Assembly (NCBI GenBank): GCA_003220685.1
Contig: QHTE01000053.1
Location: 128,893 to 192,892 of the forward strand
From: Candidatus Rokuibacteriota bacterium
Lineage (GTDB): Bacteria > Methylomirabilota > Methylomirabilia > Rokubacteriales > CSP1-6
Direction: 5' to 3'
DNA: 64,000 bases
A program made the position numbers and the translations under genes. Numbering within the stretch: position 1 is the first letter of the stretch; each line of letters opens with the position of its first letter. Shown here piece after piece: positions 51,226 through 60,930 of this stretch. Below the pieces are notes generated by a model, which was not told the origin of the DNA, made no database searches, and was given only the letters and a program-made list of their open reading frames with translations.

Positions 51226-51240
51226 CGGCTCGCGTATACT
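51212..51240 (+). promoter_or_regulatory. Promoter of the xanthine-dehydrogenase-type gene (near-leaderless)
   Basis: TTCACG (51212-51217), 17 bp, TATACT (51235-51240). The ATG follows 11 nt later without a ribosome site. The -35 lies inside the truncated hydrolase gene. Confidence 0.5.
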
Positions 51241-51251
51241 GCCGCACCATC

Positions 51252-53612
51252 ATGGCCAATCCGGTGACGGTCGAAAAATTCGGCATCGGGCAGTCGGTGC
51301 GCCGTATCGAGGATCCTCGGCTGCTCCAGGGGTTCGGGCGCTACGCGGACGACGTGAACCTGCCCCATCAGGCCTACGCGGTCGTGGTTCGTTCCCCCCA
51401 CGCGCACGCGGCCATCCGCTCGATCGACACGACGACGGCCCGTAGCGCGCGCGGCGTCCTCGCCGTGTTCACGGGTGGCGACCTCGCGGCGGACGGGCTC
51501 GGCAACCTGCCGACCGACCGGTCGCGCAAGCGGCCCGACGGCTCGCCGGCGTTCGCGACGCCGCGGCCGGCGCTGGTCCGCGGGCGCGCCCGGCACGTCG
51601 GCGATCCGGTCGCGCTCGTCGTCGCGCAGACCATCGAGCAGGCCATCGACGCCGCCGAGCTGGTCGCGGTCGATTACGAGCCGCTGCCGGCGGTCGTCGC
51701 GACCGGCGACGCCCTGCGCACGGGCGCGCCGGCGGTGTGGGCGGAGGTACCGGGCAACATCGCGTTCGTCTGGGAGGCCGGCAACAAGGAGGCGGTGGCG
51801 CGCGGCATCGCGGGCGCTGCGCACGTCACCCGGCTCGATTTCGTGGTGTCGCGCGTGGCTGCGGCGCCGATGGAGCCGCGCGGCGCTGTCGGCGAGTGGG
51901 ACCGGCGAACGGGCCGCTACACGCTCCACACCGGTATCCAGGCGCCTCACGGCCTGCGGACCTTGCTCGCGGATCAGGTGTTCAAGGTGCCGCAGAGCCA
52001 CATGCGAGTGATCACCGGCGAGGTCGGCGGCAGCTTCGGGATGAAGAGCGGCGCCTATCCCGAGCCGGTGCTGGTGCTCTGGGCGGCGAAGCGGCTCGGG
52101 CGACCGGTCAAGTGGACGTCGGACCGGCGCGAGGGGTTCGTGACCGACGAGCACGGGCGCGACAACGTCTCGACCGCCGAGCTGGCGCTTGACGCCGCCG
52201 GGAAGTTCCTGGCGCTGCGCGTGGCCATCAACCTGAACATCGGCGCCTATCTCACACCGCGCAGCGCGGGCCCGGGCACCAACAACGTCGGCGGGATCGC
52301 TGGAGTCTACACGACGCCCGCGATCCACGTACAGACGACCGGCGTGTTCTCGAACACGACGCCGACCGGGCCCTACCGCGGCGCCGGCCGTCCGGAGGCG
52401 ACATACGCCATCGAGCGCGTCATCGACGTGGCGGCCAAGGAGCTCCAGATCGATCCGATCGAGCTGCGCCGCCGCAACCTCATCCCGTCCTCGGCAATGC
52501 CGTTCAAGACGGGGCTCGTCTTCACCTACGACTGCGGCGAGTTCGCGCGCGGCATGGACATGGCGCTGAGCCTGGCCGATCGCGCCGGCTTCGAGAAGCG
52601 ACGCACCGAGGCGCGCCAGCGCGGAAAGTTGCGCGGGTTCGGCATCGCGAACCCGATCGAGGTGGCCGGCGGGCCGTACACCTCGGTGAACCCGGACACG
52701 GCCGAGCTGCGGGTCAACCCCGACGGCTCGGTCTTGCTGTTCACGGGCTCGACGTCGATGGGCCAGGGCAACGAGACCGCCTTCGCGCAGATCGTCAGCG
52801 AGAAGCTCGGCGTGCCGCCGGAGCGCATCCAGGTGTTCTGGGGCGACAGCGACCTGCTCGGCGCCGGGCGCGGCAACGGCGGCTCGGGCGCCCTCACGGT
52901 CGGCGGCTCGGCGGTGACGCGTGCGGCCGAGAAGATCATCGAGCGCGGGCGCCGGATCGCCGCGGGCATGCTCGAAGCCGCCCCGGAGGACCTGGTGCAC
53001 CGCGACGGCAAATTCACCGTGGCGGGGACCGATCGCGGCGTCACGCTCGCCAACGTCGCGCGCGCCGCCTACGTGCCGCGCCAGCTTCCGAAAGGGATGG
53101 AGCCCGGCTTCAGCGAGGAGGCGTCGTTCACGCCCCCGGCCGTCACGTTCCCGAACGGCTCGCACATCTGCGAGGTCGAGGTCGACGAGGACACCGGCGC
53201 GGTGCGCGTCGTGCGCCACACCGTCGTCGACGACGTCGGGCACATGGTGAATCCGATGGTCGTGAAGGGCCAGATCCACGGCGGCGTGGTGCAGGGGCTC
53301 GGCCAGGGACTCTACGAGGAGCTCACCTACGATCCGACGACCGGCCAGCTGCTGGCGGGCTCCTTCATGGACTACGCGATGCCGCGCGCCGACGACGTGC
53401 CCGCGTTCGACGTCGACTCCCACGAGGTGCCGACCGCGGTCAATCCGCTCGGCGCCAAGGGAGTGGGCGAGGCGGGCACGGTCGGCGCGCTGCCCGCGCT
53501 CCTGAACGCGGTCAACGACGCCTTGGCGCCGCTCGGCGTGCGTCACCTCGACATGCCGGTGACGCCCGAGCGCGTCTGGCGCGCCATCCAGAACGCCAGA
53601 GCTCGTCGCTGA
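51252..53612 (+). CDS. Xanthine dehydrogenase/CODH-family molybdopterin-binding subunit (form II type)
   Basis: The 786-residue large subunit has the N-terminal a/b hammerhead domain (IGQSVRRIEDPRLLQGFGRY, HAYAVVVRSPHAHAAI-like) and MoCo-binding segments GEVGGSFGMKSGAYPE, the active-site loop GPYRGAGRPEATY, SMGQGNETAFAQI and KGVGEAGTVGALPA with the catalytic Glu. The loop lacks the AYRCSFR form of true CO dehydrogenase. No genes for medium (FAD) and small (2Fe-2S) subunits are adjacent, so partners must lie elsewhere. YqeC in this window is a factor for selenium-dependent members of this family; whether this enzyme is one is unknown. Confidence 0.9.
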   Translation: MANPVTVEKFGIGQSVRRIEDPRLLQGFGRYADDVNLPHQAYAVVVRSPHAHAAIRSIDTTTARSARGVLAVFTGGDLAADGLGNLPTDRSRKRPDGSPAFATPRPALVRGRARHVGDPVALVVAQTIEQAIDAAELVAVDYEPLPAVVATGDALRTGAPAVWAEVPGNIAFVWEAGNKEAVARGIAGAAHVTRLDFVVSRVAAAPMEPRGAVGEWDRRTGRYTLHTGIQAPHGLRTLLADQVFKVPQSHMRVITGEVGGSFGMKSGAYPEPVLVLWAAKRLGRPVKWTSDRREGFVTDEHGRDNVSTAELALDAAGKFLALRVAINLNIGAYLTPRSAGPGTNNVGGIAGVYTTPAIHVQTTGVFSNTTPTGPYRGAGRPEATYAIERVIDVAAKELQIDPIELRRRNLIPSSAMPFKTGLVFTYDCGEFARGMDMALSLADRAGFEKRRTEARQRGKLRGFGIANPIEVAGGPYTSVNPDTAELRVNPDGSVLLFTGSTSMGQGNETAFAQIVSEKLGVPPERIQVFWGDSDLLGAGRGNGGSGALTVGGSAVTRAAEKIIERGRRIAAGMLEAAPEDLVHRDGKFTVAGTDRGVTLANVARAAYVPRQLPKGMEPGFSEEASFTPPAVTFPNGSHICEVEVDEDTGAVRVVRHTVVDDVGHMVNPMVVKGQIHGGVVQGLGQGLYEELTYDPTTGQLLAGSFMDYAMPRADDVPAFDVDSHEVPTAVNPLGAKGVGEAGTVGALPALLNAVNDALAPLGVRHLDMPVTPERVWRAIQNARARR

Positions 53613-53626
53613 GCGCGGGAGGTCTT

Positions 53627-55117
53627 GTGGCCACGATCATCCGCGGCGGCCGTGTCCTCGACGCGCGCGCCCATCGCGCGGATGCTGCCGATATCCTGGT
53701 AGTCGGCGACACCATCGCCGAGATCGGCGCGCCGGGATTGCCGGCGCCGCCGGACGCCGCCGTCCTCGACGCGCGCGGCAAGCTGCTCCATCCCGGCCTG
53801 ATCAACGCCCACACGCACGCCCACGGCAACCTCGCCAAGGGCCTGGGCGACCGCTGGACGCTCGAGCTCTTGCTGACCGCGGGGCCGTGGATCAGCGGCG
53901 GCCGCACGCTCGAGGAAAAGCACCTGAGCGCCAAGCTCGGCGCGGTCGAGATGGTGCTGAAGGGCTGCACGGCCAGTTATGACCTGCCGCTCGAGTTTCC
54001 GGCGCCGACCGTCGAGGGGCTGCACGCGGTCGGCAGCGCCTACGCCGCAGTCGGCATGCGCGCGGTCGTGGCGCCGATGGTCGCCGACCGGTCGTTCTTC
54101 GAGGCCATCCCCGGGCTCATGGACGTGCTGCCGCCGGCGATGCAGCAAGACGTCGCGAAGCTCCGCCCCGCGCCGTGGAAGACGAGCGTCGACAACATGC
54201 GCCGGGCGCTGCAGGAGTGGAAGCTCGAGCGCGATCAGGTCCGGCTGGCCGTGGCGCCCACGATCCCGCACCACTGCTCGGACGAGTTCATCCGCGCCTG
54301 CGTGGCGCTCGCCGCCGAGCACGGCGTCGGCCTGCACACCCACGTCGCCGAGTCCAAGGTGCAGGCGATCGTCGGGCTACAGCGCTACGGCAAGACACTC
54401 ACCGCGCACCTCGACGACCTCGGCGTGGTCGGCCCTCGCTTCACGGTGGCCCACGGCGTGTGGCTCGACGACGAGGACATGCGGCGCCTCGGCGACAAGG
54501 GCGCCTCGGTCGCCCACAACCCGGGGAGCAACATGCGCCTCGGCAACGGCCTGGCGGACATGCGCGCGATGCTCGAGCGCCGCGTGAACGTCGGCCTTGG
54601 TACGGACGGCGCCAACTGCTCGGACAACCTGAATATGTACGAGTCGATGCGCCTGGCCTCGTTCGTGTCGAAGGCGCAGCGCCCAGATCTCGAGCGGTGG
54701 GTGACGACGGATGAGGTCGTGACGGCGGCGACCGAGGGCAGCGCGCGAGCGCTCGGCTTCGAGGGGACGATCGGCCGGCTGGCGCCGGGCTACAAGGGCG
54801 ACATCGTGTTCCTCGACCTGGACCACGTCAACTGGATCCCGCTGAACGATCCGACCAACCAGCTCGTGCACACCGAGGACGGCGGCGCGGTGATGCACGT
54901 GATGATCGGCGGGCGGATGGTCGTGCAGGATCGGCGGCTGACGACCGTCGACGTCGCGGCGCTCGCCCGAGAGGCCGAAGCCGCGCGCGAGCGTCTAGCG
55001 CGACTCAATGCGCCGGGTAAGGAGCTCTCCGAGCGTCTCGCGGCGGTGGTCGGTCGATTCTGTCCGGGCCTCGCCCACACGCCGTACCACGTCAACCGCT
55101 ACGTCGGCTCCGCCTGA
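53627..55117 (+). CDS. Amidohydrolase-superfamily protein (cytosine deaminase/TrzA-like)
   Basis: The 496-residue cytosolic metallo-hydrolase starts at a GTG giving VATIIRGGRVLDARAHRA. Metal ligands and active-site parts are NAHTHAHGN (about 62-70), LHTHVAESKVQAI, VAHGVWLDDEDM, HNPGSNMRLGNGLADM and LGTDGANCSDNLN. The end LAHTPYHVNRYVGSA is of unknown meaning. It deaminates or dechlorinates heterocycles or related compounds; substrate open. It begins 14 bp after the molybdoenzyme gene and is probably in its operon. Confidence 0.9.
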   Translation: MATIIRGGRVLDARAHRADAADILVVGDTIAEIGAPGLPAPPDAAVLDARGKLLHPGLINAHTHAHGNLAKGLGDRWTLELLLTAGPWISGGRTLEEKHLSAKLGAVEMVLKGCTASYDLPLEFPAPTVEGLHAVGSAYAAVGMRAVVAPMVADRSFFEAIPGLMDVLPPAMQQDVAKLRPAPWKTSVDNMRRALQEWKLERDQVRLAVAPTIPHHCSDEFIRACVALAAEHGVGLHTHVAESKVQAIVGLQRYGKTLTAHLDDLGVVGPRFTVAHGVWLDDEDMRRLGDKGASVAHNPGSNMRLGNGLADMRAMLERRVNVGLGTDGANCSDNLNMYESMRLASFVSKAQRPDLERWVTTDEVVTAATEGSARALGFEGTIGRLAPGYKGDIVFLDLDHVNWIPLNDPTNQLVHTEDGGAVMHVMIGGRMVVQDRRLTTVDVAALAREAEAARERLARLNAPGKELSERLAAVVGRFCPGLAHTPYHVNRYVGSA

Positions 55118-55127
55118 TCACCGCCTG

Positions 55128-55243
55128 AGCGAACAGCTCGAGCGAGCGGCACACCTGCGCGTGCACGAGGCCGCCGAAGCTGCAGACGAGCAGGAGGGTG
55201 TCGCGTCGCCGCGGCCCTGGCAGTAGTAGAAGAGCCCGAAGTC
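55128..55243 (-). pseudogene. Luciferase-like oxidoreductase, C-terminal remnant
   Basis: Read on the minus strand, FGLFYYCQGRG is followed, one frame over, by DTLLLVCSFGGLVHAQVCRS and LELFAQAVIR. This order matches the last 50 residues of LLM proteins (GGLPHELVLRSLELFA-like). No start is left and the frame is broken. Confidence 0.55.
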
Positions 55244-55249
55244 AATCGA

Positions 55250-56155
55250 TCAGGGTCTGCTTACCCTGCGAGCTCCCTGGAGGACCGACCGCGCTTCCTT
55301 GAACGAGGTACGAATCCAGTCGATCAGGAGCCGCACGCGCGGAACCGTCTTGAGGTCGGGATGGACGAGCAGCCAGTAGTCGTCGCTCAGCTCGGCCAGG
55401 GGCGCCGTGAGCCGCACGAGCGTCGGATCCAAGTCGCCGACGAAGCACGGCAGGATGCCGAGCCCGGCGCCGGCCCGGATGGCTTCGAGCTGGAGCGTGA
55501 AGCGATTGGCGCGCACCCTCGGGCGGCGATCGCCGAGGTGTCCCATGAGGAAGGCCATCGAGCGGAAATACTCGTGCGGCGCGTCGTACGCCACCCACGG
55601 GCAAGAGCGCCAGCGCGCCTCGGTCCGCGTGGTCGGCTCGGACTCGACCAGGCTGGTCGCGCCGTAGATCGCCGCCTCGATCGTCCCCAGACCGACGCGA
55701 ACGAGGTGGTTGCGCGCCGGGAGCCCGTGCCGAATCCAGAGATCGGCTTCGCGCCGATCCAGATCCGGCTCGCTGTGAGTCTCCACCAGCTCGACCGTGA
55801 GGTCGGGGTGCGCGGCGCTCAGGCTCCCCAGGCGCGGGGCGAGGAAGCGCGCGGGCCATTCGCCGGCGGACATCCGCACGACGCCGCCCCCGTCGTCGCC
55901 GAACGCCATCCGCCGGCGATCGATGGCCGTGGCGGCCTCCGCCATGCTCTGCGCCATCGGCATCAGGTGCTGACCGCCCTTCGTCAGCCGATGACCGTCC
56001 GGGGTGCGCTCGAACAGCCGCGTGCCCAGGCTCTGCTCGAGCTGCCGCAGGTGGCGGATCACCGTGGGCTGGCCCAGGCCGAGCGCGCGCGCGGCCCGTC
56101 GCAGGCTGCCCGCCTGGGCGATGGCGAGAAACACACGGAGATCGTCCCACTGCAC
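55250..56155 (-). CDS. LysR-family transcriptional regulator
   Basis: The 301-residue protein begins MQWDDLRVFLAIAQAGSLRR with the winged helix-turn-helix through RALGLGQPTVIRHLRQLEQS and LGTRLFERTPDGHRLT. The effector domain has VVRMSAGEWPARFLAPRLGS and GAGLGILPCFVGD. It starts at a GTG. It may control the amidohydrolase/molybdoenzyme genes or the divergent small gene at 56279. A CTCCG-AATC-CGGAG palindrome lies in the shared upstream region (56198-56211); operator role is inference. Confidence 0.9.
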   Translation of the reverse strand: MQWDDLRVFLAIAQAGSLRRAARALGLGQPTVIRHLRQLEQSLGTRLFERTPDGHRLTKGGQHLMPMAQSMAEAATAIDRRRMAFGDDGGGVVRMSAGEWPARFLAPRLGSLSAAHPDLTVELVETHSEPDLDRREADLWIRHGLPARNHLVRVGLGTIEAAIYGATSLVESEPTTRTEARWRSCPWVAYDAPHEYFRSMAFLMGHLGDRRPRVRANRFTLQLEAIRAGAGLGILPCFVGDLDPTLVRLTAPLAELSDDYWLLVHPDLKTVPRVRLLIDWIRTSFKEARSVLQGARRVSRP

Positions 56156-56278
56156 GGCGTCAGATTAGCAACTTCACCGGCCCCGACGCGCTCCGAATCC
56201 GGAGCGGGGCGGTTCGCATCTGGCGGCTTCCGGGCGGACGCCGGCGATGGTGCAGTGTCGGGCAAGGAGGGACACGCG

Positions 56279-56509
56279 ATGTGTGACAACGAGTACCTGG
56301 CTCACTACATGGTCAGAGAGCGGCTCCGAGAAGCCGAAAGGCGGGGCGTGCTCGACGTAATGCTCCGGCAACCGGCGACCTCGTCCCAGGCGTTCGGCCG
56401 CGGCGCGGACCGCGAGGGGCCGCGGTCGACGAGGCTCGAGCTGTGGTGGCAAGCCTCGGCCGCCTGGGTGGCCCATCTCACGCTTCCCAAGACGTGGAAT
56501 AGGCTCTAG
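56279..56509 (+). CDS. Small conserved-looking protein of unknown function
   Basis: The 76-residue protein MCDNEYLAHYMVRERLREAE continues RRGVLDVMLRQPATSSQAFG. A perfect AAGGAGG lies 8 nt before the ATG. It is amphipathic and basic with no domain recognised. It is divergent from the LysR gene; the stop TAG overlaps a possible -10 box of the ABC exporter gene. Confidence 0.55.
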   Translation: MCDNEYLAHYMVRERLREAERRGVLDVMLRQPATSSQAFGRGADREGPRSTRLELWWQASAAWVAHLTLPKTWNRL

Positions 56510-56518
56510 GCTAGCGCC

Positions 56519-59500
56519 GTGTACCTGGACCCGAGGCTCTGGGCGCTCACGGCGGGCGTCCGCGGTCGCATCGCCGCCACCGTGCTGGTCGGTCTCGCCG
56601 CCGTCGCCGCCGGAATCGCGCGGCTCGCTCTTCTCGGCTGGCTCCTGGGCCGCGTGCTAGCCGGCGAGTCGCTCGCCTCGCTCGCGCCGGCCATCGCGCT
56701 GACCGCGCTGGCGCTCGCCGCGCGCAGCGCGCTCGACTACGCGCGCACGATGGTGGCACACCACACCGCCGCGCGGGTGCAGGAGCGGCTGCGGCAGGTC
56801 CTCTACACGCAGGTCGCGTCGCTCGGTCCCGCTCACTTCGCGCGGGCCCGCACCGGCGACGTCATGCTGTCGCTCGTCGAGGGCGTGCAGCAGCTCGAGA
56901 CCTACTTCGGCCAGTATCTGCCTCAGCTCTTCGTCTCCGCCCTGACGCCGCTGCTGATCTTCGCGTTCGTCGCGTTCGTGGACCTGCCGGTCGCGCTCGT
57001 GCTGCTCGTCGCGGCGTTCGCCGTGCTGCTGGCGCCCGCGCTCTGGCACGGCCGTGACCGTCAGGCGAGCCTCGCCCGCAACCGCGCCTACGCCGCCTTC
57101 GGCGCCGACTTCCTCGACGCGGTGCAGGGTCTGGCGACCCTGAAGGCGTTCGGCCAGAGCGGCGCCCGCGGGCGGGCGCTCCAGCAGCGCGCCCACGAGC
57201 TCTTCCGCAGCACGATGTGGGTGCTCGGCAGCAACACGATGGCGCGCGGCATCACCGACACGGGCATCGCGCTCGGGGCCGCGGTGGCGCTGGCGCTCGG
57301 CGCCTGGCGGGTGAGCACGGGTGCCATGTCGGTGCCGGCGCTGCTGGTCATCCTGATGCTCGGCGTCGAAGTCTTCCGTCCGCTCCGCGAGCTGCGCATC
57401 CTGCTCCACCAGGGGATGCTGGGCCTCTCCGCGGCGCGGGGCATCTTCGCGCTGCTCGACGCGGTGCCGGCGGTGTCCGATCGTCCGGCAGGGCCGGAGC
57501 CGGCCGACGCCGGAGTGGCCTTCGAAGGGGTCACCTTCGCCTATCCGGGAGCCCGGCGCCCGGCTCACGTGGAGCTGAGCTTCCGCGTTCAGCCGGGCGA
57601 GCGCGTCGCCATCGTGGGGCCGAGCGGCTCGGGCAAGTCGACGGTCGCGCGGCTCCTGCTGAGGTTCCACGATCCCGATCGCGGGCGGGTCGCGATCGGG
57701 GGGCGCGATCTGCGCGCGCTGAGCCTGGAGCAGGTGCGAAGCCGCGTCGCGCTCGTCAGCCAGGAGACGTGGCTCTTCCACGGCAGCGTCGAGGAGAACA
57801 TCCGGATGGGCAAGCCCGACGCGAGCGCCGCGGAGCTGCGGGCGGCCGCGCGCGCGGCGAACGCGGAGGAGTTCATCCTGCGCCTGCCGCAGGGCTACGA
57901 CACCGTCGTCGGCGAGCGCGGCGTGCGGCTCTCGGGCGGCCAGCGCCAGCGCATCGCGATCGCGCGCGCGCTCCTGCGCGACACGCCCATCCTGGTGCTC
58001 GACGAGGCGCTCTCGTCGGTCGACGCCGAGAGCGAGGCCCTGATCCAGACGGCGCTCGACGGTCTCATGCGCGGCCGCACGACCCTCGTCTTCGCGCATC
58101 GCTTGTCGAGCGTGATCGGCGCCGATCGGATCCTCGTGCTCGACCAGGGCCGTCTGGTGGAGCAGGGGACCCACGCCGAGCTGATCGGGCGCGGCGGCGC
58201 CTACACGCGGCTGATGGCCGGCCAGGCGCGGGACGGCGCGGGAGTCGTGGCCGTCGGCGCGCGGCAGGCCGCGACGACGGCCAACGGCGACGGTGCCGTG
58301 GTCGATGCGGAGACGCCGTCAGACGAGCCGCGCGCCATCGTCGGCGCCGAGCACGTCGGCTGGGGCGCGGTGCTCCGCACGCTCGTCGACAAGACGCGCG
58401 GCTACCGCGCCCGGCTGACGTTGACCTTCGTTCTCGGCGTGGCGCGCGTGACGGCCCTGATCGGCGTCGGCGTCCTCAGCGCGCTCGCGGTGCGCGCTGT
58501 CAAGCGCGGCGAGCCGGCCGGCCTGCTGCTCGGGAGCCTGCTCGTGGTGGCGCCGCTCGCGGGGATCCTCCACTGGTGCGAGTCGTGGCTGGCTCACGAC
58601 GTCGCGTATCGCCTGCTCGCCGACATGCGCCTGGCGGTGTTCAACAAGCTCGACGCGCTGGCGCCCGCCTATCTCACGCGGCGCCGGTCGGGCGATCTCG
58701 TGGGCGCGGCCACCCACGACGTCGAGCTGATCGAATACTTCTTCGCCCACACCGTCACTCCAGCCTTCGTTGCCGTGCTCGTGCCCGCCGCCGTGCTGGT
58801 GGCGCTCGGCGAGTTCGGCCTCGCCCTGGTGCTCGTGCTCGTGCCGTTCCTTCTGTACACGGCGCTCGTCCCCGTGCTCGGCCGATCCCGCATCGATCGC
58901 CTGAGCTCGCGCGCCCGCGAAGCCTCCGGTGATCTCAATGCGCACGTGGTCGACACCGTCCAGGGCCTCGCCGAGATCGTCGCGTATCGACGCGTCGCCG
59001 CCTGGGGGGAGGCGCTCGGCGCCAAGGCCCGTCGCTTCTACGAGCTACGCCTGCCGTTCCTGCGCGATCTCGCCCGGCAGATGGCCTTCCAGGAGACGGC
59101 CACGGGCCTCGGCGGTCTCGCGGTGATCGGCGCCGGCGCGTGGCTCGCGCATCAAGGACGGATGGACGCGGCGAGCCTGCCGTTGCTGACCTTGCTCGCG
59201 CTGTCCGCGTTCGTCCCCTTGTGGGAGGTCGCGCAGGTCGGCCGGCAGCTCGCCGATACCCTGGGCGCCGCCCGGCGGCTCAGCGCCGTCGAGGCCGAGC
59301 CGATTCCGGTGACCGACGGGCCGGGTGTTCCGGCCGCGGCCGCGCGCGGCGGGCTCGCGGTCGAGCTCGCCGACGTTCGTTTCACCTATCCCGGTCGTAC
59401 TCGCCCGGCTCTCGACGGCATCTCACTCCGGATCAAGGACGGCAGCACGGTCGCGCTAGTCGGCCCGTCCGGGGCGGGGAAGACGACCGTCGCGAGTCTC

Positions 59501-60106
59501 CTGCTGCGCTTCTGGGATCCGCAATCGGGAGTGATCCGCCTTTTCGGCCACGATCTCCGCGAGTATCAGCTGGACGAGCTTCGCAAGCGGATCGCGCTCG
59601 TCGCCCAGGACACCTATCTCTTCAACGACACGCTTCGCGCCAACGTCATGCTGGCCCGGCCCGACGCGGACGACGCGGCGCTCGGCCTCGCCGTCGAGCG
59701 CGCCGCGCTGCAGGAGCTCGTCGCGAGCCTGCCCGACGGGCTCGACACGATCGTGGGCGAGCGCGGCGCGCAGCTCTCGGGCGGCCAGCGCCAGCGCGTG
59801 GCGATCGCGCGCGCGTTCCTCAAGGACGCGCCCGTGCTGATCCTCGACGAGGCGACCTCGCATCTGGATGCGGTGAGCGAAGCCGCCGTGCGCTCGGCCC
59901 TCGAGCGACTCGCGCGCGACCGCACCACGCTCGTGATCGCGCATCGCCTGTCCACGGTGCGCGACGCCGACGCGATCGTCGTGCTCGACGACGGCAAGCT
60001 GGTCGAGGTCGGTCACCACGCCGAGCTCCTCGCGCGGGGCGACCTCTACGCCCATCTGGTCGCCCGCCAGCTCGGCGGCGGCCTCTCCGCCGCCGCCGCA
60101 GACTGA
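56519..60106 (+). CDS. Fused two-half ABC exporter (CydCD-like, 1195 residues)
   Basis: One polypeptide carries two membrane domains and two nucleotide-binding domains. The first half has Walker [10 protein letters not shown] (about 368), signature LSGGQRQRI and Walker [12 protein letters not shown]. The second half starts around 620 after a low-complexity linker ([20 protein letters not shown]) and has Walker [10 protein letters not shown] (about 982), LSGGQRQRV and [11 protein letters not shown]. Type IV exporter fold is implied by six-helix domains with EAVRxx-type loops. Half-transporters are normally separate genes of about 580 residues, as in CydC and CydD; this is a complete fusion. 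Cargo unknown: cysteine/glutathione export is one option. The GTG start is leaderless-like. Confidence 0.88.
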   Translation: MYLDPRLWALTAGVRGRIAATVLVGLAAVAAGIARLALLGWLLGRVLAGESLASLAPAIALTALALAARSALDYARTMVAHHTAARVQERLRQVLYTQVASLGPAHFARARTGDVMLSLVEGVQQLETYFGQYLPQLFVSALTPLLIFAFVAFVDLPVALVLLVAAFAVLLAPALWHGRDRQASLARNRAYAAFGADFLDAVQGLATLKAFGQSGARGRALQQRAHELFRSTMWVLGSNTMARGITDTGIALGAAVALALGAWRVSTGAMSVPALLVILMLGVEVFRPLRELRILLHQGMLGLSAARGIFALLDAVPAVSDRPAGPEPADAGVAFEGVTFAYPGARRPAHVELSFRVQPGERVAIVGPSGSGKSTVARLLLRFHDPDRGRVAIGGRDLRALSLEQVRSRVALVSQETWLFHGSVEENIRMGKPDASAAELRAAARAANAEEFILRLPQGYDTVVGERGVRLSGGQRQRIAIARALLRDTPILVLDEALSSVDAESEALIQTALDGLMRGRTTLVFAHRLSSVIGADRILVLDQGRLVEQGTHAELIGRGGAYTRLMAGQARDGAGVVAVGARQAATTANGDGAVVDAETPSDEPRAIVGAEHVGWGAVLRTLVDKTRGYRARLTLTFVLGVARVTALIGVGVLSALAVRAVKRGEPAGLLLGSLLVVAPLAGILHWCESWLAHDVAYRLLADMRLAVFNKLDALAPAYLTRRRSGDLVGAATHDVELIEYFFAHTVTPAFVAVLVPAAVLVALGEFGLALVLVLVPFLLYTALVPVLGRSRIDRLSSRAREASGDLNAHVVDTVQGLAEIVAYRRVAAWGEALGAKARRFYELRLPFLRDLARQMAFQETATGLGGLAVIGAGAWLAHQGRMDAASLPLLTLLALSAFVPLWEVAQVGRQLADTLGAARRLSAVEAEPIPVTDGPGVPAAAARGGLAVELADVRFTYPGRTRPALDGISLRIKDGSTVALVGPSGAGKTTVASLLLRFWDPQSGVIRLFGHDLREYQLDELRKRIALVAQDTYLFNDTLRANVMLARPDADDAALGLAVERAALQELVASLPDGLDTIVGERGAQLSGGQRQRVAIARAFLKDAPVLILDEATSHLDAVSEAAVRSALERLARDRTTLVIAHRLSTVRDADAIVVLDDGKLVEVGHHAELLARGDLYAHLVARQLGGGLSAAAAD

Positions 60107-60123
60107 GAAGGGACGGAGGCGCC

Positions 60124-60930
60124 ATGGAAAAGCAGGTCCGCGTGGTGCACTACCTGAACCAGTTCTTCGGCGGGATCGGGGGCGAGGAGCGGGCTCAGAC
60201 ACCGCTCGAGGTACGCGAGGGACCCGTGGGCCCGGGACGCGCGCTTCAACAGGCGCTGGGGGCCGAGGGCACCGTGGTAGCCACGCTCGTCTGCGGCGAC
60301 GACTACGTCGCGGAGCGCGAGGAAGCGGCCGGCGCGAGCATGCGGGAGGCGCTGCAACGCTACCAGCCCGATCTCGTGATCGCCGGCCCCGCTTTCGACT
60401 CCGGCCGCTACGGTCTGGGCTGTGCCTTGGCGTGCCGCGTGGCCCGATCCCTCGGCATTCCCGCGGTGACCGGGATGTATCCGGAGAACGCGGCCATCAT
60501 CACACACCGGCGCGATCTCCTGGCCGTGCCCACCGGTCTCAACACCACCGACATGCGCAGCATCATCGGGCGAATGACCACCCTCGGGCTCAAGGTGGTT
60601 CGCGGCGAGCCTCTCGGATCGGCGCTCGAGGAGGGCTACATTGCTCACGGGATCCGGAAGCTCGTGACGAGGGATCGCGTCGGATACGAGCGGGCGGTCG
60701 AGATGCTCCTGGCGCGGGTCGCGGGCCGCCCGTTCGTCTCCGAGATCCTGGTCCAGCAATACGAGCGCGTCACGCCGGCGCCGCCGGTGGCCGATCTCTC
60801 TCGCGCGACGATCGGAATCGTCGTCAGCACGGGCATCGTTCCGCGGGGCAATCCCGACCATCTGCCCGGCGCTCGCGCTCTCAGCGCGGGCCGCTACTCG
60901 ATCGACCGGCTGCCGCGACTCGACGACCGA
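60124..60930 (+). pseudogene. GrdB-like glycine/betaine reductase selenoprotein, N-terminal part
   Basis: The 260-odd residues read VRVVHYLNQFFGGIGGEERA, AVGPGRALQQALGAEGTVVA, DLVIAGPAFDSGRYGLGC, GIPAVTGMYPENAAIITHRR and IVVSTGIVPRGNPDHLPGAR. These are the N-terminal landmarks of GrdB-family reductase subunits. The C-terminal third, which normally holds the Sec site U-G-T-C-T-R-C-G, is missing; the frame runs into GrdE-like sequence in another frame at about 60930. GGGACGGAGG precedes the ATG. Not functional as GrdB. Confidence 0.82.

Noticed and set aside
51252..53612. Calling the XDH-type gene a CO dehydrogenase large subunit (coxL)
   Set aside because: The active-site loop is PYRGAGR rather than the CSFR-type loop, and no coxM or coxS is adjacent.
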